Shown here in pieces: positions 22,211 to 35,399 of a stretch of 64,000 bases of DNA. The stretch lies in contig OW119924.1 in NCBI GenBank assembly GCA_933210815.1, forward strand, positions 41,538,748 to 41,602,747, given 5' to 3'. How positions within the stretch are numbered: the first letter of the stretch is position 1; the number at the start of each line of letters is the position of its first letter. Position numbers and translations under genes: made by a program. Under the pieces are notes generated by a model. That model had not been told where the DNA came from, did not search any database, and saw only the letters and a program-made list of their open reading frames with translations. This DNA is from Meta bourneti. Lineage: Eukaryota; Arthropoda; Arachnida; Araneae; Tetragnathidae.

Positions 22211-25200
22211 CTTTTTGGGAGTGACACTGATGAGAAAAAGATGGGTCCGCTCGAGAGGAATATAAATAGTAGCTAGGGGATCTATTGACGGTTTTCGTAT
22301 ATGTAATTTATGCTTAGCGTGCAAGAATTTTTCGAATGGTATATGCGAAGGGGGTTTAGGGTTTTTAGGAAGAAGATTTTTTGAAATTAGCTAACAATAG
22401 GGGGCCGTGGAAAAAGATTTTATCAATTATTTTTTGCTGATATTACTAAATCATTCATTGGATCCGATGTTTTGAAGTGTTTGTTTTTATATCTGCTTGC
22501 AAAGCAATTACATAGTTAAAACGATTTTGTATTACAGATTACATCAGCCATAATGTTGGAATATTAAAAAGGCAATTAATTCGATAATTTGCGATGAAGG
22601 CCAGGAATCTTTTACTGCGCATATATTTACATTCTTTTGCACTTATTCCACATAAATTTTTATACCACAATTATCAAGTAGAATATAACTTTATAAACTT
22701 TGTATATAATCTTTATATCTTTGTAACTCTAGGGGCTTGACAAAAGGGGTGGCAACTCAATATTGTTACATAATTTATGCAATATCTTTAAATGTATAAA
22801 TAATTTAAACATAAAATAGAACGAAATTTACAACCCAATAATTTTCCATATTCGAATGGATGTTGTGTTACAAGGTGGTATATTTCATTATAAAATCAGT
22901 TTTGCTAGTAAATTTTAATATTAGAGTTAAAAAATATTTCTTAAAAATTCGAAATAGAAAAATATATTTGACATCTTAACCAATAGTGATTGTATAGTAA
23001 ACTTTCACACACACACATTTCTGATGTTTAGAAGGTTTTAAAATACATATATATGCATTTAACCGACCTCATTTAATACATGTAAAATAAAATACAGAAT
23101 GTTACATGCATACGCATACATGTAATATAAAGTACAGAATTTTGTTTGAAATACATATCAGTGACAGTTAATATTCAATCTTATATTGAATTTCCATACA
23201 ATATTATTATCTTAATGAAATTTCGATAATTATTGTTTAAATCTTCGTTTTGCTTCACCTAAATTGTCTTAGTGTTTATAAATTTCCAAATGTTTATAAA
23301 TCTAAGGTAATTATATAAAATTCTAAGTTTAAACTAAATGCTAAATTACGTAGCTGAAATTTTTTAGTTGCTTTGTAAGATATAACACATCTAAATGCGT
23401 TTTTTCAAAAGATTTGTAACAATCTTGATAATGGATTCCTGGCTAAAAATTTAAAATATCTAATTAATATAGTAGCATTATCAAATACATTTATTTTCTA
23501 TAACTAAGCCGCACGAAATAAATATTCTTTTGTGAGACAAAAAGGAGGTCAGTAGGTGTTTCACTATTTTACAAATGATAACATATACGAGTAATAGAAA
23601 CAATGCTCTAAGACTACATTATTTTAACGTGTTATTACAGATATATTTATAAACAGTAAAATAACATTTCACTACTAACATTTGCTTGATGAAAACTTTA
23701 AGCAATCTAATTATCGGCATATGTTAATTAAATGGAATATTTTCTTTATAATTTAAAATGAGGCCAAAAAGTAAACTCCATCATTCATAATTTCAAAAAT
23801 ACATCACTTAATAAACCATTGTTACTTTAAATGAGCTCTTCTTTTACGCTCTTTACGTCTGGTACCGATAAAACCACGATATTTACATACGTTTTTGTTT
23901 TAAAATACCCTAAAAAATTGCTCTAGAACTACACGCTATTCGATCATATAGCCGAAGTCACAAAATAACAACAAACAATAGGGAAGTATACTTTTACTTG
24001 TTATGAAAATAAGTCAAAGAAACGTTGCATTAAAAATGATCGATCTGGTGAAGCGTAAAATAATCATACAGAGTAATATTTCATGCATTATACCAATGGA
24101 GTATATTGCAGCCATTAGTGGACAACCGAATGAAAATATTTCTACAGTTGAAGAAGTTGTTTTACAGCAGGGATTTTCAATTTCAATATTTTACTATTAG
24201 AAATTGTTTAATAATTTTATTTACAAATGATTTAATTCATAAATATTTCAATTTAATTTTACATATGATTTATTTCATTTTTTAATATTGCAAATTTTAC
24301 AAACCTTTTTCCCCTCAGATTAAAGGTGACTGTTAAACTAGTTTAATATTGATATTATTTTCATTCATACTGTATTGAAATTGTTAATCACCTTTATTAA
24401 ATACTTCACAATGTGTTTGGATTAACTAGAATTTTCAAACTCTTTCATTCTAACAGTTTTAAACTTTAAACAAACATCGTCGTTAGATTGCTTTTATGAA
24501 TAATCTTCTTGTGCTAACAGTATATAATTCAGCCATTAGTAGCCCATAGTGTAAAAAATGCTATCCATAATTTATAGAATAGTTACAATATTAAGCTACT
24601 TCGTGTATTTTTAATTCAACAATTTTTTTAATAAAGATTTATTTAAATTTTAAATAGTAATTTCTGGGTACAGTCAGCTTGTCTGATTTAAATTTGATAT
24701 TCGTAGGATGAGTTTAAAAAGTATGTTATGTCTTAAAATGTTAACTTAATTAACTTTTATGTACTCAAATTTAAATAAGAAATGATGACTTTTTAAATTT
24801 TTCCAACAAATTGTAGGATTTAATTTTATCGTAAGATGACAAAAAAGGACAGTACAAAAAGTAAGATACCTTTTAATTATTCATTAAAAAAATTAATTTT
24901 TAATTTCGTGTAAAATTATTTACCTCATCAAATGAATCAGTTCAAAAATTCTAAATGTTTCTTTTCGATACCCTATTTTTATCTTAAGTACTGTTATGTT
25001 ATATACCAAGACACAAAAAATGTTAGTTTTGGGTGTCTGAACCTCTAGAAGCCGTCTATTTTTTGGGGTGGGACATAAAATTTAACAGAAATCAGTGTCG
25101 GTTAGTGCTTGAATATTGCCGTAGGTAGTGTTCAAGATTTAAAAAGTGCGAATTTTTCTGTGTGCACTGAAGTGTCGTCTAAACTTTCATAAGAATAACT

Positions 25201-25350
25201 GAGAGTTCTTACGAGTAATGATTGTCAGGTTTGTTTGGTGGTATGCGGATAAACATTCCTCTCGAAACTAGACTATTGACACACATTTTTATCAATACTC
25301 TGTTATTACTTTTCTCATGGCATAAATAAAAGAAATATAAATAAAGATAA
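22211..25350. other. AT-rich intergenic sequence
   Basis: Nothing coding is supported; the 65-codon ORF at 24003-24200 has no recognised domain. A short CA run lies at about 23008-23017. The phrase CATGTAAAATAAAATACAGA near 23080 recurs with small changes near 23120. Confidence 0.5.
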
Positions 25351-25670
25351 TACACAAAGTCGCAGCCCGTGAGACTCAGGGCCATCAAGAACCAGCTCAG
25401 GATGGTGAATAAGGCTGACCTGAAGGACAGACGAGAAGGGAAATGATGTGCTCGGGCGACGCCTTAGCTGAATTGCATTTAGAGCACAGAGGAAAATGTT
25501 TGCAACCCAGTTAAATCTTCATTGGTTTCAAGTGTCCATCGAGACGCCTGGAGAGAGTAGTCTGGTACTTTTTGTTGCCTATTTTACCCAGGGAGGCACA
25601 GAATGTACTGCGGTTATAGCAGTCATGAATTGGAGGAGTCCTCCAAGTTCTATTGGTTAATTGATATTTA
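25350..25670. other. GC-rich block, unknown
   Basis: A sharply bounded, more GC-rich segment with no ORF over 60 codons and no match to the other repeats here. It could be a regulatory element or a fragment of an unrecognised retroelement. Confidence 0.3.
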
Positions 25671-26194
25671 ATTACTTACATTTCCGAAACAACTTCTTCA
25701 TTAGAAAAGCCTATCATAAGATGATAAAGCATCCAGACTTCACTCCTTACCCAAAAGGTCGACGATCCTTCCCTTGCAGACCAACATGTGAAGGGAGCAA
25801 TTGAAGATGGTCATCAATTGTCATGTTATTATTATTTTATCTATGCTATTAACATGATTTAAGTGTGTCTTAATTTAAGTATAAAGCGAAGAACCTTTTC
25901 TTTATTTCCTTTGCAAAATCACTTTGAACATAATTGTTACCGACCATATAAAATCAAGACTCAATCGAAACAGATTAAAAAACAAAACTTGTATAATTCA
26001 TTCGCATCTATTTAAAGCTACGTGGTGTTAAGGACCAACAATTGTGACGTTGTTGGAAATTTGGTTAGGTGTCGCACCCTTAGCAGAACACGCACATCTA
26101 CAAAAATACAAAAAATTTGGCGAGAATAAATTCTAAACTCTAATTGCATTGCGCTGAATTGTGAAGTAGTTGTGATACATATTTGGGTATAAGA

Positions 26195-26310
26195 CAGACT
26201 TACGATTCTATTCCTCTATGTTGTCGAATCTCTTCGGGACTGATTCAAGACCATCGCCGTTGTGATGCTACAGTTAGACTTAAGTTCATATACCTACGTA
26301 TATATTATTT
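26195..26310 (+). repeat. SINE family A, 3' fragment
   Basis: The segment shares GTCGAATCT...TTCGGGA(C)TGAT, CAGACCATCGCC-like AAGACCATCGCC, GTGATGCTACAG and a terminal ATACCTAC with the SINE copies at 61026-61138 and 61763-62083. The tRNA-like head is missing, so it is a 5'-truncated or eroded copy. Confidence 0.7.
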
Positions 26311-29300
26311 TTGTTCCACGTATACCTCCTCTGTGAACTTAACACTCCAAGTGGTTTCGACGAAATATCTCGTTCAAGATTAGACCGATTTTGCTAATGA
26401 CAAGATTATCATCAAGATATTGTCAATTTTTGACTATGACAAGATCAAGTTTTTATGAAGAATTATCTTTACAATCAAGATCTATTCAGTTTTACTAATG
26501 ATGAGATACCTGGTTGAGACAACCACCAGGAGGGTTAACTTGGAATTTATTTACTTCTGATAATATTTTTCTAGAAATGTTATATGTGGATTGGATTATG
26601 CGAGTAGATAAGCAGATATATTCTCATCTGAATTAATTGCGAAATTACGAAAGAGTAATACAGATTCTTTTGCAGATATTAGATTGATACTTTTATTTTT
26701 CTGCTTTTAATTTCGATAGGTTTCATTCAGTCAACTCAAGCATCGCTTGGTGATTCTGCAAGTGTAGCAATAGAAACGTTTTGTAGACGTATGTGGTAAT
26801 AAATGGCGACGGAGTACCTCGTGCCTTTATTACAAGATTTCGTGACATTATGAAAGCATGACGGCATGAGCAGGTGCAAAATTAAATAACCTCTCTGGCC
26901 TTGTGTGTGCGAATACGGATTAAATAATTTAAAAGCAATCAACTAAAACGAAAGCGATTTGTTGTTTTCCTTCAGCGGTTCGTGGGGAAATGTTGCTTCG
27001 GGACTGAAATTATTCATGAAACGGCAACAGAAGGGCTTACGTGGCAGGTCATGTCTTTATGAACTATGATCATTGGAATAATGCTTTTTACTCTTTGTAT
27101 TGATTTGGTTATTGATGTACACCCCATGATCAAAATTTTGAAGCTCTTATGAAAGAAACCAGTTTATGAATATGAATAAATCTAAAATTTGAATACGAGT
27201 GCACCTGAAATATACTTTACAGTACAATGCTAATAAGGAAATACCTTTTATTTAAGTGTTCTTATAAAGTATATTACTTTGTGTTATGTTTATGGAATCA
27301 GAGAGTATGGCAGAAACATCAACATATAAGCTATATGACCCACTGTGAAAGCTAAAGTTTAGTTTTAACACACTCTTTGGCATCTAAAAACACACGAGCA
27401 GTTTAGAAGCTAGCATAAGCGAAAAGAATTGCATGACTTTTATGCGAATTCATAAAACTCAACACAGTGCCTATGATTGTAAAGCTGTTAAAATTTATGT
27501 GTGTAAGCGACCACATAAAAATTGTGTAAGGTAGTTTTGAGATTATATGAATAATTAAACTTATTTTCAAATCAAGTGCTTTTCAAAACATTTAGAAAAT
27601 TTTTGAATTAAATGTTTTATATAATGTTATATTCGACACGAATACAATACATTAAATAAAATTTTTGCCCCATAAAAACCTTTTGTGATAGAAATTTAAA
27701 ATCCAATGTGCGAAATGGATATACAGGTGTATATAGCATTGTTATGTGAAGAATATCTAAAAGAGATCATCATTAGGATAGGATGTAATGGCTTTCAAAT
27801 ATATCAGAATAATTAAGATTCGGAATGACCAACAGTAAGAATGTTGAGGCACTTTTAATAAAAGGGTGAAATACTATTATAGAAAGCTTATAATCGCATT
27901 GCTTCTTGCAACTGTTGCATGACTCTTGACATCAGCAGAGAAAGTTAAAAAATCAATTCGTTTTGGAGAACAATCTAGGGCATTGTGCAAGTTTTGGCTT
28001 ATAATTCAGGTCTGAGCGGAAAGTTTGAGATACAAGTTCTTAATGCGGAACTTAATCAATAGCATATATCGTAGTGAATGAAAAGCAGTGAACATTGAAA
28101 CTTTTAAAGATAATTTATTAGAATATTTTTACATATTTGTGTGCATATTTACATCTTGAGTTAATTTTAAATATATTCCCAAGGTGTTTATGTAGTGCAG
28201 TTGTAAAGGTGAAGGGACAGTCTCATTAAAACATTCATATTTTATACAGAAGAGATAGTTCTGATTGCGGTCTCCAGCTAATGATTAAAACCAGGAATAA
28301 TGGTAAGTTATATTTATTATCTATATCTTGCAGTACAATTAATTTCTCTATCATAAAAATATTCTTGGACAAATATTTCAGTCAATTTATAAATCCTCAA
28401 GAAATTAATGAAATGTTATTGGAGAGATGAATGTGTTGTTTAAAAAATATTCGCAGTTTAAAGGTTCTTAACATTTATGTCAGCCTTTTCTTTAGTTCCT
28501 TTAAAATACTACAGATCGTAGGTTCATAATGGAACAAACTATACTTTATTCTTTCAATTGTTACTATTGCATTCATCGAATCATCTCAATACAATTGTTA
28601 AATTAATATCTTCCCGCAACAAAGGTTTCCTTTTTAAAAAGAAACAAAGACTGTCGCATAATACGTTTAGTCAAGATAAGCTTGAATTTGTGTGTAGTTA
28701 CATGGTTAGGGGGAACAATGTGTAACGTGAATGTATAACATAATAAATCTCGAGATTTATTGCATTAATTTTTACAAATAACAGGCACAAGGGACACGAC
28801 ACTGCTCGTTATCTGGAACGAACCTCGAACCATCGTGTTCGTTCTGAATTAGCAATCTTTTTATGCAATGCGAAAAGTGCGCGTATCAACTGTGTTCAGT
28901 TGCCAGATCCACACCTTACACATAACAGAATAAGATGTTTTTGGTTTCAATTCTACCATTGTTTACTTGAGGAGAGTGCAATTATTGTTCTTTTCGAAAA
29001 CAAATTCCTCTGCCACATTTCATTGTTTCAAAGGATCCCAAAACCTTAAATGTTGTGCAGGATAAAAACAACTATGTATTATAATTATGAAAGCTTGGCG
29101 GAATTCCATTGTCTTCGAAAAGTAAGGGGAGAGTTCCCATGATCCCTTATGTTAGTTTTTAGGTAATTTGGAATTGTGGGGAGAGAGCACGATAAAATTT
29201 TAAACTAAACAAGTACAATTAAAAATCCGAGAACAAAGACAAATGTTTGGCAAGGTGATTGAAAATCACGCATTAGAAACAAATAACCATAAATAAATTT

Positions 29301-29700
29301 TACCAAGCGAAGAAGCAGCTTTAAAGCATACGATGAAAGAATACTTTATATTTCTGCACGTTATTAGAGTAAATACCATATTTTTAAGTTCTCTGTTTCC
29401 GAATGAAGAGACAACCAGTGAGTTGAAAACAGATACATATATATTTATCTATTTATATATGTGTTGCAAAATTGCGCGAAATGGCTCGGTATAAATTAAT
29501 ATGATATAGATTAAAAGCAATCAGACGTTAATCACTTCTATCTTTTGTATAAAAAAGCGTAAATACCCCTTCAAAATATAAAAGATAAGTCTTATTGATA
29601 AAAACACATATTTCGTTCCTATTTCAGGGAAAAAAAAGCAACGCATTTCATATAACCTGAATTATTTTTAACCTTAAAATTTCGTAGTAAGTACCGATTG
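26311..29700. other. AT-rich intergenic sequence
   Basis: No gene is supported. Near 28790-28860 a GAACGAACCTCGAACCATCG segment vaguely recalls a tRNA T-arm complement, but no A-box or cloverleaf accompanies it. The remainder shows nothing recognisable. Confidence 0.5.
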
Positions 29701-30210
29701 TGTTATAGCCCCCTATGGTGTCTTTGAAGCAATATTTTGCCATAGTCATTTATTCTGTTTGAGGATATGGATAAAAGAAACAAAGAAGTTTGACTCTCAA
29801 ATTCTGCGAACGATCGCCGATATATTTAGCCGTAATTCACATTTTACTTTCTACTATTTAAAAAAATTCTGGAGACATTTTGAATTGTTTCCAGAGTGTG
29901 TTTAAATTATGACTAATTGTTGCCGAAATTCAGAGACAGTTTGTGTGAATTACGTGTCAAAAGCGATTGTATCAGTTGAAGGTACACCTTAATGACTGAG
30001 TAATAATTCTGAACTTGTTTATGAAACATCGTTTGGTTCGACCAGACTTCCTTACAATACCCAGAATATATTTTGTATGATTAACTATTTATATTTGTAC
30101 CTCCAGAAATAAATTCTGATTCTAATAAGTTTACATTTGTTATGTGGTTATGAACGAGTCTATTCGGTTAAATTAGGTGACAGGTTAAACGTAAACAATC
30201 CGCTTCCACA
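29701..30210 (+). repeat. Possible LTR (Ty3-like), weak support
   Basis: The segment starts TGTTATAG and ends TTCCACA, so it has the TGT...ACA ends expected of an LTR. It contains a polyadenylation-type AATAAA at 30108-30113. It is followed at once by ATTGGCGACTTTGCGTGA, which resembles a primer-binding site of arthropod Ty3-like elements. No second LTR was found in the window and no target duplication can be shown, so this is only a candidate. Confidence 0.3.
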
Positions 30211-30224
30211 ATTGGCGACTTTGC

Positions 30225-30455
30225 GTGAATTTTGATCGAGTTTATCATTTAGTACACAGTAATTTTAAGGAAGCAGTTGAAGTGGTTAGGAGTTGGCGAA
30301 AAGATTATATTGAACGCTATACGTATTTTGGGTATGACAGTCTTTTCCCTCAACGAGATTACTTCGACATGTCTTCGGATGGTAGCGTACAGGCTGTAGT
30401 TACTAAGATGGGTGCTTGGATCGCTGTTCGCCGATCCTCGTTAAAACCGAACTAG
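30225..30455 (+). CDS. Unrecognised 76-codon ORF after a possible LTR
   Basis: The ORF begins MNFDRVYHLVHSNFKEAVEV and ends with RRSSLKPN. It lies 14 bases after a possible LTR and primer-binding site, so a truncated gag start is conceivable. No zinc knuckle, protease or other retroelement motif follows. It could equally be a chance ORF. Confidence 0.2.
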   Translation: MNFDRVYHLVHSNFKEAVEVVRSWRKDYIERYTYFGYDSLFPQRDYFDMSSDGSVQAVVTKMGAWIAVRRSSLKPN

Positions 30456-30459
30456 TAGA

Positions 30460-33400
30460 TGCGAAAGATGTTGAAATACATTTTATTGATAATTCCATTC
30501 CGTTGAAACAGAAATGGGCTTTTATAGCATGTATATTTCGAGAATCTTTCCATGAAAGTCCTTTGTGTTTACAACGTTTCGTTTTATAAAAAGTAAAAAG
30601 ATATAATTCCAAAACACTTCAAATCAAGACAAGTGTGTAGAAAGAGTAACATAGAAAGCTCAAGTAATAATATTTGTAATAAAAATAGTTAAAAGCTCAA
30701 GAGATACTTATAATAAAATTAATAATAGATACGTAATTTTCAATATCTTTTAACGGGGGAAGACTATTGTACATTTTAACACATGTAATTTTTTCTGAAT
30801 TTCAACCAGTTTCTCATTTTTTCAACTTGAGTGACACTTATATTGAAGAAAAATTCCTATTTGTCTAGATGCACATTCAAAATTTAATTTTATCTAAACA
30901 TAAAAATTTTATTAACAAAAATATGAGCTCAAACCAAATGTACCTTTGAATGAACCCACTTGTACCTTCTAACAAGTTACGATTTCAATTTTAGAAGGAT
31001 AATAAATAAATAAGATAAAAAAAGCATACGTAAAGATTTTTTATTTAAAATTATTTATAATACATTTTAATAACGATAAAAAGCAGTAGCCAAGTTACAA
31101 TAATTGAATAAAATGATGCTTTTACATTTATCATTTATTTTGTAAAAATTAAATTCAAAAGTTAACAGTGCTCTTTGATGTATCATATTTAAATGGTTTT
31201 GGAAGCTTTAAAACTATATAGTACCTTATCATATCAAATACTTCCTCACTGTAAGAATCACATTTTTGGGATTGTACGAAACGCATTAAGAACTTAATTT
31301 TCAATTCATTTTTATGTAGCATGTTTATGAAATGCAACCACTTTTTCATTATCAGCTTTGCAGCTTCACGGAGATTTATCTGTTTACTAGTAGATTACAG
31401 CTATTATAGCAGCACTCATGGAAGCTGTATCAATAGGGTATCTTTTTTGCTTGTTTTTCTTCTTAGCATTTTTTAGAACACACATAAGTCAATAAACAAA
31501 AAAGTTTTTAACATGATTGAAGAACTATTTGTAAATGATAGCCTTTTTTCCATAATGTACTTCGGACAGTGTTCAAAGATAGATGACTTATTTTTGTTCA
31601 TAAGTACAAGAGCTTTCACATTTTGAAATTATTAACGAATTCTCTGAGTGACAATGGTAAAATGGGGTCGGAGTTCATTGGGGCAGAAAAATGAAACCGG
31701 GCCTTGCGCAGGAAATTTTCAATTCGGCTAGTCGTTACAAGTTTTTCGCCAATCCAGTTAGTCGTGACCAAGGTCTCTGCCTTCCAACCTGAGCAGCCGT
31801 ACAGTTTCCTTCAGCTTCTTAAATTTCATATTTATTTCCTCAAAAAGAGGCAAATAAAGGCTATATCGATTTCAATAGGAACGCTCCTTATACCATTTGT
31901 TACATTTTTGTGAACAAAATTTGAATTTGTAAGCATTGGATAACGACAAAACAATCCGTCAAGATTAATCTATTTTCCCCAGAAGCTTAGCTCAATAGGC
32001 TACATCCGTGTAAAAGGGCTATCAAAGAGCGGTAAAACTATTCAGGTGTTGAATTAAAGTATCTCCGGACAACCCTCCCGAAATCTCCGATATTCGATCA
32101 GAGCATCGGTTGATTGGAGAGCACTGTCACGTGCTACCCGGATGGGTACTTACGAGAGCGTTTCCTATTTCCCCTTCTGGAATTAAGGCGGTGCTTCCGA
32201 TGAATCAGTGCAAATGCCCAGTTAATGAAATAGAGAATCTCTTCCACGCGGGAAGCGTTGGGGACAAAGCAATTTGTCATTTTATTTCTGCGAATCTGTA
32301 AATGATCCGATCATAAAGGATATCAGACACACGTGCAGTTACATCATTTTTAATGAATGTTGTTGAAATCTGTATCTGATGACGTGATAATGATTATAAA
32401 TTGTACGTGATATTGAGACAAGTTTAATCCTTTGAAGAACACATGAGAGGGATTTTCAGCGTAAGCAAACAAGCCAGGTGGAATGTGAAGATTTTACTTA
32501 CGCTATCAAAGTGCTCTCTCATAATACACATCGCGATTTCTTTAAAATTGATCAATCAACTATCATACCAATTCGAAATTCTTTCTTTGGATTTTTATAT
32601 GCGAATTGCTGAAATTGCATTCCAAAAACAAGCCAACTGATGTTACGTTCAGAATGCGTACAGAAAACACGCATTACCACTAAACCATTACCATCACCTG
32701 CATATAGTAGACGGAAAATGCCTATCACATTTTTAAAAAATTGGGGTAAAGACTTGTTATGAAATGAATGAGAACGCAATTCTTATTAAATTGATATTAG
32801 AAGTCTAATAACACACATTTAAAACTGAAACAAAATGAGTTATTTTTATTGTTTATGAACATAAACACAGTCACATTTCAACAAGCGCGGCATTGTGGCG
32901 TTTCCCAAACTTTTCATATTGCGAACCGTTATTTTTTTAAAGTTGATTTAGTTTATAGTTTAAAACAATAATTTTTTGCAGCCTATCGCAACAAGGAAAC
33001 TGGCGATATTTATTTTGTCTTTATGATTACTTTAAATACTACCATTGCTGTTTCCATAAAGTGAATATTTTGATTTAGTCTAATGGTTTCATAATGATTT
33101 TCATTGAATCGTTTTATTTGATTTATACACAATAAAAATAAAACCTTACTTTAAAGGTATGTTAAAGTAGTTAATTGTTTTGATACAGAAATATCAACAT
33201 ATTCCACTACTTTCATCTAACTTCATGAATAATAACATATTGAGAAATTTATCGTCTCTTGTTTTGAACAAAATGTATTGGTGAGAAATTGCTTTTTCTC
33301 TCAATCGTCTTTTGTACTTTATTTAGCTATTATTTTTATTTTAGTATCTTTCTCATTAATAATTTCACAGAAAACATATTCCAGGATGTCCTGAATTTTG

Positions 33401-34400
33401 TTCATTTACACTCTCATCACTATATAAACAGTTCTTTATTGGTTTGGTTGCTATTTGAAAGTTTTCCATCTCCCTAAATCATTATGATAATTATTTTTAA
33501 AGTTAATAATTCAAACCTTTTTAAATCCCCAAAATATAAAAATTAAAGCAGAACCAAAGTAATAGATTACGTTAGTAGTAATTTGCATTGCGCAGTTACA
33601 AGGAAAACATTTGTTTCAAATCCAGTCTTTCGGGTTATTTGCTTCAATCTTTTAATCATTTTCCATTAGCTATTAACTTAAGTGTATGAAGACATGTGCA
33701 AGGAAGTATGAACAAACCATTCAGCTGCTATATTAAAGTTTCAATCGCGCTCTCTGACGACTCAATATTTATTCAAGCGGTGTTTAGTTTGATTAAATGA
33801 ATAAATTTAGTTGCTCAAATATAGGACATGCGTTAAGAAATTTTTATAACGAATCATTCAGGTCTTCTAGATTCATCTACTACTTCTTCTACTTCGATTT
33901 ATTTAGATTTATGTTCTACTTTTTACTTCTATCTGTTATTTCCAATGCGTCTGATCACACGCATGCTCTTGAATGTTAAGCTATAGTGATATGTTCAAAC
34001 GTAGTGTTTCAATGTGGTATTCTTATCTGGAATAACTTCTATAAGTTAAAATGTGATACTTCAATGTTTATTTAAGTTTTATACCTAATGTAAAGAGATA
34101 CTCTAGTGTCGATTATATCTTATTCTTCAATAATGTGCTATAGATAAATCAGTATTATTAATCGTTACATGAATCAGTATTATGCACTAATATTTGCTCT
34201 ATTGTGGTACTCACAATATTTGAAATTTGGATAATGCTATCTTGTATTATACGAGTACTATTGTATTTTATATTCAGTTTAAATATAAGTCTTTAAAATT
34301 GATATTCCATAACAGCGTTATAATACTTTACTTTCATTTGGTACTGTTAAAACATTATGGCAACTTTTGCATTGCAATGGATTGTGGCAAGGAATGGGAA
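30460..34400. other. Intergenic sequence, mostly AT-rich
   Basis: No gene supported. One more balanced block at about 31980-32330 contains a CACGTG E-box near 32130 and a 63-codon ORF without recognised features. The rest is ordinary AT-rich DNA. Confidence 0.5.
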
Positions 34401-34430
34401 CAGGGGAATTTCAATCTAAGGTAGGGTTCA

Positions 34431-34570
34431 GTGAAAGTGGTGAACTTATCCGCCGCTACAGTAATTAACTTCAGTATAGTAGTATGTATAGCGCAACGAA
34501 TATCAACAAAAAGGACTTTTTGATCGACTGAAATTGCACTATCTTTCCACTCGTTGCTACTTTGGTTATT
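34431..34570 (+). repeat. Direct repeat copy 1 (LTR-like start)
   Basis: From a TG at about 34431 through GAAATTGCACTATC and CCACTCGTTGCTAC, this stretch aligns with about 34957-35093, roughly 520 bases downstream. Shared landmarks are CTACAGTAATTAAC against CTACAATAACTAAC, GAATATCAAC, and TGAAATTGCACT. Substitutions are many, so the pair is old. Confidence 0.6.
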
Positions 34571-34612
34571 GATAGTCGTGATAATGAACACGGCACGCTT
34601 TAAACAAGCCAG

Positions 34613-34873
34613 ATGGCATTTCTGACTAATTCATACTTCGATAGATGGTTCACAATGAACAGTCGAATATCCAATGTGATGCAAATCACTTCCAATAACT
34701 GCCCTGTGATAACAGATGTTGCTTCTACTGAGTCTGTCTTTATTTTCGTTGGTACTCAGCCTCTTCACACGCCTCATACTTACTTAGCTGATACAGGCAA
34801 CATACTGCAATTACATAATCAACACAACAATTATCTCTATTGCATGATCACTCATATGGAAGTACACTTGTGA
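34613..34873 (+). pseudogene. Possible Copia-type polyprotein fragment, tentative
   Basis: The 86-codon ORF contains WFTMNSRISNVMQITSNN, which could be read as a decayed aspartic-protease region of a Copia element. There the family has W...DSGAS.H.T.N. Here the Asp and Gly would be replaced by Asn and Arg. The ORF lies between two LTR-like direct repeats. The resemblance is weak and may be fortuitous. Confidence 0.25.
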
Positions 34874-34956
34874 TCTTAATACAGCTCTACGCAAATGACA
34901 CCGAGAGGTAGCATCTATCGAATTCAACCACTGTTAAATTCTAAAGTTGAGGGGAG

Positions 34957-35381
34957 TGCTGTGGAAAAATACCCAGTACTACAATAACTAACTTTCAGTA
35001 TTGCATTATATATAGCAGATCAATGAATATCAACCATGAAGTATTTTTTGTTAAATTGAAATTGCACTTCTTTTCTACTTGATGCCATATGGTTTTAGTT
35101 TGATATTTCTATTTTAAATTGCACTGAAAATTTCGATATTTAGTTTGGAAATGAAATTTTTCAGTGTTCTATTCCGATATGTTAAATTCTGATAATCTAC
35201 TAACGGTATTCAAAGTTGTTTCCTAATCTGTTAGGTAGGGTTCATGTGCTGTATTCTAAGGTGCTGTTCAGATGTTTTCTTTTATTACGGTGTTGAAGTG
35301 AACTGTTTTAATAAAGTGTTCTAGTTAGTGCTTTCAGTATCTAATTAGTTCAAATATTGGGTTAAAATATTTAGTTTCAAA
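34957..35381 (+). repeat. Possible Copia-type LTR
   Basis: A purine-rich AAAGTTGAGGGGAG (34943-34956) directly precedes a TG start. This matches the polypurine tract and LTR junction typical of Copia-type elements. An AATAAAG lies near 35313, and a TTGGTAACCAGATAAA at about 35382 resembles a Copia primer-binding site (TTGGTATCAGA). Having a polypurine tract on the left and a primer site on the right would imply an LTR shared by two tandem elements. It is a candidate only. Confidence 0.35.
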
Positions 35382-35399
35382 TTGGTAACCAGATAAAAG

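Noticed and set aside
28780..28870. tRNA-like T-arm sequence around GAACGAACCTCGAACCATCG
   Set aside because: There is no matching A-box, no acceptor pairing and no cloverleaf.
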